A stretch of 37,864 bases of DNA from Actinomycetaceae bacterium (GTDB taxonomy: Bacteria > Actinomycetota > Actinomycetes > Actinomycetales > Actinomycetaceae): contig JAUNLF010000012.1 of the NCBI GenBank assembly GCA_030532405.1, forward strand, positions 1 to 37,864. The letters are read 5' to 3'. Below the pieces are notes generated by a model, which was not told the DNA's origin, searched no databases, and saw only the letters and a list, made by a program, of their open reading frames with translations. Each line of letters begins with the position of its first letter. Position 1 is the stretch's first letter. Below, one piece after another: positions 24,886 through 32,244 of this stretch. Made by a program: the position numbers and the translations under genes.

Positions 24886-25370
24886 TGATTCAGACCCTAA
24901 GTGGCAGAAATTGGGGGTTTTCCGCCACTTAGGGTCTGAACGCTTCCCAGCAGCATTCGCCGGCCAAACCATTCAGAGGGAAACTGCCCAAAACAGGTGC
25001 CAATTCAGCCACCTTGGGTCTGAATCAGGTTGCCAGCCCGCCCTCCAAAACACGATTCAGACGGGAACTGCTCAAAACAGGTGCCAAAACCGTCACTTAG
25101 GGTCTGAATGGTTCCCAGCAGCATCCGCCAGTCAAACCATTCAGAGGGAAACTGGCAGAAACAACGGGCAAATCTGCCACCTTGGGTCTGAATCAGGTTG
25201 CCAGCCCGCCCTCCAAAACACGATTCAGACGGGAACTGCTCAAAACAGGTGCCAAAACCGTCACTTAGGGTCTGAATGGTTCCCAGCAGCACCCGCCCTC
25301 CAAAACACGAATCAGACGGGAACTACCCAAAACAGGTGCCAATCCAGCCACTTTGGGTCTGAATGGTGGT
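24886..25370. repeat. 55-bp-family repeat array
   Basis: This begins with a hairpin unit (17-bp perfect stem TTCAGACCCTAAGTGGC, 24889-24905, with its complement at 24924-24940). Alternating units then run from ATTCAGAGGG or ATTCAGACGG to GGGTCTGAAT. A composite of two units plus linkers (TTCCCAGCAGCATCCGCC and CAGGTTGCCAGCCCGCCCTC) is duplicated with a period of about 170 bases. No gene lies between here and 25542. Confidence 0.92.
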
Positions 25371-25541
25371 TTTGGGCGCGCGCTCGCACCGGCGGAGGAC
25401 CCAGCCCGCCCTCACAAATCAAAACCAACGGACCGTTTCAGAACTTAAGCGGACTTTGGGACCAAAACTGTTTATTCTTAGGTTAAGCACAGGGCACAGA
25501 AAGGTTGCTGCACGTCGCCCATCCGGCGTGCGCGCAGGTCT

Positions 25542-26492
25542 ATGTTCAAAGGGAAAGTACTTGTAGCTCTACTGGTAGGAGCTGTCGTCGCAGTGCTCGG
25601 CATGGCATTCGCGGCGATTTTCATCGTCGGAAACTCCGGCCAAGCGTGCGCGGAAGCACGCGAACGGTTCGAAACCTCAAAGGAACAGCTGGAGGGCGAG
25701 GCGACGCGTGCGCGGACAACGCTCAACTATTTGAACGACGAGAACTCATTCGGATACCAAGAAACCGAAGAAGGCTCGCGACTAATCGCCTCACTACGCG
25801 ACGCGGTCAGCGCGATTCAGAACCTTGAAGCCTCCGAGTGTTCATCCCGAATACAAGCCGAAAAGCTCTCCGACGATGCGAATTTGATAAACGAGGACGC
25901 AGCTCGGCTTGCCGACACCAACAGGCAGGTGACCGAAGGGCTAATCGTTCACGCCTCCGGGAAAATCACAGAAACCGCTAACGGTCACTTGAAGAAAATC
26001 GAGGAATCACGCAAAGTCGCGGCAGAAAGCCTCGCAAAAGCACACGACTCCGAAGGATACGGACAAGTCGACGGATCACTCGAACTGCTCATGAACGCGC
26101 AACACATGGTAGACAGCCAGGAAGCACCACCCACGATTCCCACTGAGATCGCAACGATCGAAGACTTGCGCGCCGCGAGCACCGCCCTCGACAAACTAGC
26201 CGAACAGGCATCCGGCGCAGAGCACTCCGCGCAGGCACTCAAACAATCTATAGACAAATACGCGGGCGAACTAGAAAAACAACTCGCCCAACAGAAAGCC
26301 GAAGAAGAAGCCGCACAACAGCAAGAAGACGCCGGTTGCACGGACGTCATCGTAGTGGCAGAACAATGCACGAGCTACGAGCTGGTCCACTACCTCGCAT
26401 CAAACGGCTGGTCCGTTGGCGAAGCGATTGCGGACGCACAGGCCGAGAACTGCCAGCGGATAGCGCCAGCTCCAAACCCATGCTCTAGGTAA
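25542..26492 (+). CDS. Membrane-anchored coiled-coil protein
   Basis: A 316-residue protein with an uncleaved-type N-terminal helix (about residues 5-30: VLVALLVGAVVAVLGMAFAAIFIVG), then a Cys (GQACAEA). Long Glu/Ala/Lys-rich helices follow, likely coiled coil, over about residues 35-265. The region about 240-265 is Gln/Glu dense (EKQLAQQKAEEEAAQQQED). The C-terminal 50 residues hold four Cys (GCTDV, EQCTSY, ENCQRI, NPCSR) and could form a small disulfide-bonded domain outside the cell. I do not recognise a family. The ribosome binding site is weak. It stands alone between repeat blocks. Confidence 0.75.
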   Translation: MFKGKVLVALLVGAVVAVLGMAFAAIFIVGNSGQACAEARERFETSKEQLEGEATRARTTLNYLNDENSFGYQETEEGSRLIASLRDAVSAIQNLEASECSSRIQAEKLSDDANLINEDAARLADTNRQVTEGLIVHASGKITETANGHLKKIEESRKVAAESLAKAHDSEGYGQVDGSLELLMNAQHMVDSQEAPPTIPTEIATIEDLRAASTALDKLAEQASGAEHSAQALKQSIDKYAGELEKQLAQQKAEEEAAQQQEDAGCTDVIVVAEQCTSYELVHYLASNGWSVGEAIADAQAENCQRIAPAPNPCSR

Positions 26493-26916
26493 CCCGCCAG
26501 GCCGACTGCAACAACGGAGGTTCAAGGCGGCGACGCCCTCCCCAAAACGTGATTCAGACGGGAACTACCCGAAACAGGTGGTAATTCCGTCACTTTGGGT
26601 CTGAATGGTTTCCGGTAGCGCCTCCCCGCGCAACCATTCAGAGGGTAACTACCCAAAACAGGGGCCAAAACCGTCACTTTGGGTCTGAATGGTGGTCCCA
26701 GCCCGCCCTCCAAAACACCATTCAGAGGGGAACTGCCCGAAACAGGGGCCAAAACAGCCACTTTGGGTCTGAATCATAATTTTGTAGGGACGGCCGCCAG
26801 ACGCGGCGGCCGCGCCCTCCCCCGCGAGCGCACAGTAAGCTTGAGGTAACGACCGGTGGCGCATGCGGCATACTCGGCCGGCCCGAGCCCGCGCCACCCG
26901 AGATGAGAGGCAAACC
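26493..26916. repeat. Three complete 55-bp repeat units and YchJ leader
   Basis: Units at 26552-26606, 26636-26690 and 26720-26774 are each exactly 55 bp from ATTCAGA to TCTGAAT and all in the same orientation, separated by 29-bp linkers, two of them containing CCGCCCTCC or CGCCTCCCC. They give the clearest definition of the family. The remainder (26775-26916) is GC-rich, with GACGGCCGCCAGACGCGGCGG, and contains the leader of the next gene with GAGAGGCAAACC before its ATG. Confidence 0.9.
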
Positions 26917-27282
26917 ATGATCTGTCCGTGCGGTTCCACCAAGGAGTACTCCCAGTGCTGCGAGCCTTACCACCGCGGCACGCCCGCCCCAACCGCGGAG
27001 GCCCTAATGCGTTCGCGCTACTCCGCGTTCGTCCTCGAAAATGAGGAGTACCTGCTCAGCACGTGGGATCCGCGCACTCGTCCGCCGCGCGTCGAGTTCC
27101 AACCCGACATCGAGTGGACCGGCCTCGAAATCCTCAAAACTGTGAAGGGCGGCCTGGCCGACACGATGGGCATGGTCCACTTCAAGGCGCACTTCAAAAC
27201 CGCGGACGGGCGCGGCGCCCAGGAGGAACGCTCGAAGTTCCTCCGCCCCGAATCCGGCGCACCCTGGATTTTCGTGGACTGA
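26917..27282 (+). CDS. YchJ family protein with SEC-C metal-binding motif
   Basis: A 121-residue protein. The N-terminus is a SEC-C zinc-type motif (CPCGSTKEYSQCC, residues about 3-15) directly followed by the family segment YHRGTPAPTAEALMRSRYSAFV. The rest is the NTF2-like part of YchJ proteins, ending FLRPESGAPWIFVD. The biochemical role of YchJ is not established. ATG 26917 is preferred over 26863 because the motif begins right after it and GAGAGG precedes it. Single gene ahead of a MazF-like gene 50 bases downstream. Confidence 0.9.
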   Translation: MICPCGSTKEYSQCCEPYHRGTPAPTAEALMRSRYSAFVLENEEYLLSTWDPRTRPPRVEFQPDIEWTGLEILKTVKGGLADTMGMVHFKAHFKTADGRGAQEERSKFLRPESGAPWIFVD

Positions 27283-27332
27283 GCTCCGCCCTCGTCGACT
27301 AATCTGGACACGACCCGCAAGAAAGGACCGCA

Positions 27333-28076
27333 ATGCCTGCGCGTAACATTTTCAATCGATTGATGAGGACGGTCGCGCGTACGGCGCGTTCTGAAGTGGG
27401 ACGGCAGGCTCGCAGGGCTGTGGAAACACAGCTTGACAGTTGGCTTGGGGAAAACTCCGGCAACCGGACGCCGCGACCCGGCAGCCAGAGACAAACACAA
27501 TACAACCCTGGGAGCCCGACGCCGCGACCCGACAACCGGACGCCGCGACCCGGCGGCCAGAGGCAAACACAAAATAACCACGGTAACCGCGACGGGTATA
27601 AGGCGCCGCAAAAGCAAGGGCGTAGCCGCGGCTCGAACACGGCCGCCGGCGCCGACCACCATTCAGAGGCATACTACCTACCGCGCGATGCGGCGTTGCC
27701 GAACTTCTCTTACACGCCGCAGCAGAATCACCGGGCTGATCCGGGCGAGGTCGTCTGGACGTGGGTTCCGTTCGAGGAGGACGCGTCGCGCGGCAAAGAC
27801 CGCCCCGTGTTGGTGCTCGCGGAGACGGACCGCGGGGTCATCGCCTCGCAAATGACCAGCCGCGATCGCACCGCCGATTTTCTGCCTGAAGACCGATATG
27901 GGAGGGCGTGGCTCGACATCGGCACGGGGTCGTGGGACCGCGAGGGCCGCAACTCCGAGGTCAGGTTGGACCGCCTCCTCATGATTCCGCGCGGATCGAT
28001 GCGCCGAGAGGGCGGCCGCCTCGACAAAGCTACCTTCCTGGAAGTCGTCGCCAGAATCCGCGAAATGCACGGATAA
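27333..28076 (+). CDS. MazF/PemK-like protein with low-complexity N-terminus
   Basis: A 247-residue protein. Residues about 135-247 resemble an actinobacterial PemK/MazF-type domain (GEVVWTWVPFEEDASRGKDRPVLVL, then TSRDRT, IGTGSWDREGRNSEVRLDRLL). MazF toxins are small ribonucleases, but this subgroup is much longer and is usually found without an antitoxin. Here too no antitoxin gene is adjacent. Residues 1-30 form a basic helix. About 40-110 is a repeated Arg/Pro/Gln/Asn tract with NRTPRPG and QRQTQ each twice, encoded by tandem DNA repeats. ATG 27333 follows AAAGGA. Ribonuclease activity is uncertain. Confidence 0.78.
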   Translation: MPARNIFNRLMRTVARTARSEVGRQARRAVETQLDSWLGENSGNRTPRPGSQRQTQYNPGSPTPRPDNRTPRPGGQRQTQNNHGNRDGYKAPQKQGRSRGSNTAAGADHHSEAYYLPRDAALPNFSYTPQQNHRADPGEVVWTWVPFEEDASRGKDRPVLVLAETDRGVIASQMTSRDRTADFLPEDRYGRAWLDIGTGSWDREGRNSEVRLDRLLMIPRGSMRREGGRLDKATFLEVVARIREMHG

Positions 28077-28382
28077 TTCGGGTTCCGAGGGCGGCTCGGT
28101 GCTGTTGGCATTTTGGGTCGGAATCAAAATCCCGGGTGCCGCCATCGGCGCACGTGAAGAATCAACACCAGCCCCGAGGTGCCGCCATCGGCGCACGTGA
28201 AGAATCAACACCAGCCCCGAGGTGCCGCCATCGGCGCACTTGAAGAATCAACACCAGCCCCGAGGTGCCGTCCTCCGCGCGTCGCGTCTTGCTGCTAAGC
28301 TGCTGGCAGCCGGAGGCCCGTCCTCCGCGCCGATTCGCGCGCACCTGCTCGCGATCCGCCGTTTTCCAGGCGAAAGTGACCC
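28077..28382. repeat. 43-bp tandem repeat before the helicase gene
   Basis: GCCGCCATCGGCGCACGTGA followed by AGAATCAACACCAGCCCCGAGGT starts at 28138, 28181 and 28224, with a broken fourth copy at 28267, an exact 43-bp period. Before it is TTTTGGGTCGGAATC, a fragment of the 55-bp family (about 28110). The rest up to 28382 is the helicase leader, with CCGTCCTCCGCGC twice and no obvious ribosome binding site. Confidence 0.88.
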
Positions 28383-31300
28383 ATGGACGAGTTTAGGCAG
28401 CTGGCCCCCGGCCTCTACGAGACGATCATCGACGCCGGACTGCAGTCCGCCCTCGAACACTACGGGGAGCGCGCCGTCCAACATGCCGTCGACACTCCTG
28501 ACTTCCCGTACGTAGTTTCGAAGTACGTGGCCGGGCGCGTGCAGGACGCGCTCGCCCAGAGCGATGACGCGGAAAAGTTTGAGCTTACCGACCGGATCCT
28601 TCAAGTTTTAGATGATTTTGGAGGGCGGAATGCGGAACCTCAGGCGGCGCAGAACCGCTCGGACGCGGCGTATGCCCGCGGGTTGGTCGTGCAGGGTAAC
28701 GCGGCGCAGATGCTGACCGAAATCAAGAACTCACCGAAGGTGCCCGCCCTCGTACGCCCGGAAACGCCCCTGAATGATGCGGCGCTGCTCACCAACGCGG
28801 AGCACGACCCGTCGATCCAGGCGGAGCTAGCAAAAGAGTTGCCGTCCGCGCAGAGGGTGGACGCCCTCATCGCATTCATTAAATGGACGGGGATTCGCAC
28901 GATTGCGACTGAATTGGCGGATTTGAGGGCGCGCGGGGTGCCGTTGCGGATTATTACGACCACGTACACGGGGGCGACGGAGCGGCGCGCGTTGGATCGG
29001 CTCGTGCGCGAGTTTGGGGCGCAGGTGAAGATTAGTTATCGCACGCGCTCGACCCGGCTGCATGCGAAGGCGTGGCTGATTCACCGGAATACCGGGTTTC
29101 ACACGGCGTTCGTGGGGTCGTCGAACCTGTCGGCGGCCGCGATGCAGGACGGTTTGGAGTGGAATGTGCGGTTGGCGAGGGCGAGCACTCCGTCGGTGTT
29201 TGCCAAGTTTGAGACGACGTTCAACTCGTACTGGGAGTCGCCCGCATTCGAAACTTATGATCCCGACCGTGATGCGGCGCGGCTGGACGCCGCCCTTGCG
29301 CAGGCTCGGTGGTTCGGCAAACCTGGTGCGGATGGCGTTTTGGGTCTGAATGGTTCAGAGGGCGGCACCGCGGGCGCGTTGGTCGGCCCGGATGGGCAGC
29401 CTGTTTCCGCCCTCAATTTCACGGCGCTGGATATTAGGCCGTACCCGTACCAGCAGGTGATGCTGGACGAGCTCGCGTACGAGCGTTCAAAGGGCCACCA
29501 CCAAAACCTCGTCGTCGCTGCCACGGGGACGGGCAAAACCGTGGTTGCCGCCCTCGACTATAGAAATCTGCGGACCGATTTTGAACGGGAGCATGGTCGC
29601 CTCCCGCGCACACTTTTTGTGGCGCATCGTGATGAGATTTTAAAGCAGTCGATGAGGACGTTTAGGGACGTGGTGAAGTCCTCGAAGGTGATTTGGTCAA
29701 CGTCTACCGGAGGGCGCCTCGCGGACCTCGATGAGGGCACGTTCCACCGTTATGACTCGATCGCGTTTGCGAGCATCCAGTCGCTGCATGAAAAGGCGCT
29801 GGGCGAGATCGGGCGAGACTTTTTCGACATTGTCATCATCGACGAGTTTCACCACGCGGAAGCGCGCACCTACCGCCGCGTCATGGAGCACTTTAAGGCG
29901 CGCGAGCTGGTCGCCCTCACGGCTACGCCAGAGCGCGGCGACGGCGTGAACGTTGCGCTCGAGTTTTTCGGCGGGCGCGTCGCAACCGAACTGCGCTTGT
30001 GGGACGCACTGGAAGAAGGCTTGCTCTCTCCGTTCCACTATTTCGTGAGCTTCGACGGCACGGACCTGTCGGGCGTGAAGATGCGCGGCGGCGACTACGT
30101 AACCAGCGAGCTTTCCAACGTTTTGACGGGAAACGACGCGCGCGTGCGCATGATCGTGGCGGCAATGCAGGACAAGATCATCGACCCATCGACCATGCGC
30201 GCCATGTGCTTTTGCGTGGACATCAATCACGCGCGATACATGGCGGAAAGCTTCCGCAAGTTCGGGTTCCGCGCCGAGTACGTCACGTCGCGAGAGTCCT
30301 CCATGCCCCGCGAGGACGCCCTGCACGCCCTCAAAAATGGGGAAATACAAATCATTTGTTCGGTCGACATTTTCAATGAGGGCGTGGATGTGCCGGACAT
30401 TGACACGGTGCTGATGCTCCGGCCGACGCAGTCTTCAACGATTTTCTTGCAGCAGCTTGGGCGCGGCTTGCGGCTGTCGGATTCGAAGTCTGTGCTTACG
30501 GTTTTGGATTTTGTGGGCAATCAGAATGAGGACTTCAGGTTTGATTTGAAGTTGCAGGCGCTCACCGGCACGTCGCGTAGGAATCTGACGAAGGCTGTCG
30601 AGTCTGGTTTCGGGCATTTGCCCGCGGGGTCGCAGATTATTTTGGAGGAGAAGCCCCAGCAGGTTGTCCTCAAGTCCATCAGGCAAAGCCTGCGGATCAC
30701 GACGCCGAAGCTTCCCTCTGAGATTCGCCGAACCGCGGAATCTGTGGGTGTTGGGGATGTTCGCGACTACCAGTTGACGGATTATTTGCATGACGCGCAG
30801 CGCGACTTGGCGGATATTTACAGTCGCGGGGCGTACGCGGGCAGGCCGGTTTCGTGGCGGCGCTTGAGGCACTGGGCGCACACGGGTAGTGACGCCGCGG
30901 CCGACGGGTTTGAGGACGTGCGCGCGCGGCTGCGGGCTTTGGCGCACGTGGCCGATCCGGAGCGGATTGACACCTACCTGCGTCTGGTGTCGGAACCGAA
31001 CCTGCGCTACGACGTTTTGTCGGCGCGAGAGAAGCTTTACGCGCACATGCTGATGTATTCATTTTGGCCGCAGGGTGCGCGCGATGGTGAAAAGTTCCGG
31101 TCGGTGGATTACGCGTTACAGGTTTTGAGGGCGACTCCGGGGCTCACGGACGAGCTGACGCAAATGTTCCGGGCCGCGAGCGACCGTGCAAAACGGTTGT
31201 ATGAGGCGCCCGCGGGGGCACTCGGTGTTTTGAGTCCGCTGAAGGTCGGGGCTAAGTACAGTCGCGAGGAGCTTCTAGCCGGCCTGGGTCAAGGGTTTGA

Positions 31301-31715
31301 GTTCGGCGACCTCGTTCCCGGACACGTGCGTGAGGGCGTGAAGTACTGCCGGAGGACGAATACGGATGCGCTCCTGGTAACGCTTGTGAAGTCGGAGGCT
31401 GACTTTTCACCAAATACGCTGTATCGGGACTATGCGCTATCCCCCACGCTGTTTCACTGGGAGTCACAGTCGCGAACGAGCCCCGAGTCGGAAACCGGGA
31501 AACGGTACCGCGGTTTGACGGACAAGCCGTCGAACATCGCTCTGTTCGTGAGGGAACGCAAACGAGACGACCTCGGAGAAGGCGCCGCATACACTTTCGC
31601 CGGCCCCGCAGCGTTCAAAGACACGCGAGGCTCAAAACCCATGCAAATCACGTGGGAACTCGCGCACCCCCTACCGCCAGAACTCTACGTAGCCGCCCGC
31701 GCCGTCGCATCCTAG
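28383..31715 (+). CDS. PLD nuclease-superfamily 2 helicase-DUF3427 protein
   Basis: A 1110-residue multidomain protein. Residues about 130-300 form a phospholipase D-like nuclease domain with LHAKAWLIH (HxK near 226) and VGSSNLSAAAM. Residues about 350-720 form a superfamily 2 helicase with Walker A ATGTGKT (about 379-385), DEFHH (about 487), LTATPERGDG and QQLGRGLRLSD. The remainder resembles DUF3427, including LFHWESQS near 1020. Such proteins are widespread and thought to act on DNA or RNA, possibly in repair or phage defence, but the role is not proven. A repeat fragment lies in the linker at about residues 317-326. ATG 28383 is chosen by length. Confidence 0.92.
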   Translation: MDEFRQLAPGLYETIIDAGLQSALEHYGERAVQHAVDTPDFPYVVSKYVAGRVQDALAQSDDAEKFELTDRILQVLDDFGGRNAEPQAAQNRSDAAYARGLVVQGNAAQMLTEIKNSPKVPALVRPETPLNDAALLTNAEHDPSIQAELAKELPSAQRVDALIAFIKWTGIRTIATELADLRARGVPLRIITTTYTGATERRALDRLVREFGAQVKISYRTRSTRLHAKAWLIHRNTGFHTAFVGSSNLSAAAMQDGLEWNVRLARASTPSVFAKFETTFNSYWESPAFETYDPDRDAARLDAALAQARWFGKPGADGVLGLNGSEGGTAGALVGPDGQPVSALNFTALDIRPYPYQQVMLDELAYERSKGHHQNLVVAATGTGKTVVAALDYRNLRTDFEREHGRLPRTLFVAHRDEILKQSMRTFRDVVKSSKVIWSTSTGGRLADLDEGTFHRYDSIAFASIQSLHEKALGEIGRDFFDIVIIDEFHHAEARTYRRVMEHFKARELVALTATPERGDGVNVALEFFGGRVATELRLWDALEEGLLSPFHYFVSFDGTDLSGVKMRGGDYVTSELSNVLTGNDARVRMIVAAMQDKIIDPSTMRAMCFCVDINHARYMAESFRKFGFRAEYVTSRESSMPREDALHALKNGEIQIICSVDIFNEGVDVPDIDTVLMLRPTQSSTIFLQQLGRGLRLSDSKSVLTVLDFVGNQNEDFRFDLKLQALTGTSRRNLTKAVESGFGHLPAGSQIILEEKPQQVVLKSIRQSLRITTPKLPSEIRRTAESVGVGDVRDYQLTDYLHDAQRDLADIYSRGAYAGRPVSWRRLRHWAHTGSDAAADGFEDVRARLRALAHVADPERIDTYLRLVSEPNLRYDVLSAREKLYAHMLMYSFWPQGARDGEKFRSVDYALQVLRATPGLTDELTQMFRAASDRAKRLYEAPAGALGVLSPLKVGAKYSREELLAGLGQGFEFGDLVPGHVREGVKYCRRTNTDALLVTLVKSEADFSPNTLYRDYALSPTLFHWESQSRTSPESETGKRYRGLTDKPSNIALFVRERKRDDLGEGAAYTFAGPAAFKDTRGSKPMQITWELAHPLPPELYVAARAVAS

Positions 31716-32160
31716 GCCGGGGCCGTGGCCGGCCGGTGCGGTTGGCTTGCGGGGCTGGGCGGTGGGCTTGCGGGGCTGGCCGGTGCGGTTGGGTGGCTGG
31801 GCCGGCCGGTGCACAGCCCGCAGCACCGACGCCCGACACTTTGGGTCTGAATCCCCACTTACAGGGCCCCACTCTCCCACACCCAGGTACTTTGGGTCTG
31901 AATTACCAACTACCGTGGTACTACCAGCTTCCGCATGGTACTTCGGGTCGGAATAGTTGATGGCTGTCACAGCCGCCCGCCGTCCGGCACTTTACTTCTG
32001 AATCCCCACGTACAGGGCCCCACTCTCCCGCGCCAGGACACTTCGGGTCTGAATGGCGCGACGGGTTTGCGGGGTCGGGCACTTTGGGTCTGAATGGCGC
32101 GACGGGCTTGTGGGGCCCGGCACTTTGGGTCTGAATGGCGCAACCAGAAAATTCACGATT
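31716..32160. repeat. GC-rich repeats and 55-bp-family half-units
   Basis: First comes CTTGCGGGGCTGG / GCCGGTGCGGTTGG repetition (31720-31815). Then at least six half-units ending in CTTTGGGTCTGAAT or a variant follow (near 31846, 31893, 31942, 32040, 32085, 32128). TACAGGGCCCCACTCTCCC appears twice, about 150 bases apart, each followed by one of these ends. No complete 55-bp unit is clear. 32161-32244 is the AT-richer leader of the transporter gene. Confidence 0.8.
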
Positions 32161-32244
32161 TTGTATCGTTTAGTGCTCGAGCTTGTGTCAGCATTCAGAT
32201 CTTGAAACAGTATTTACAGAGTTTCGTCGATCGAAAGTTGAACC

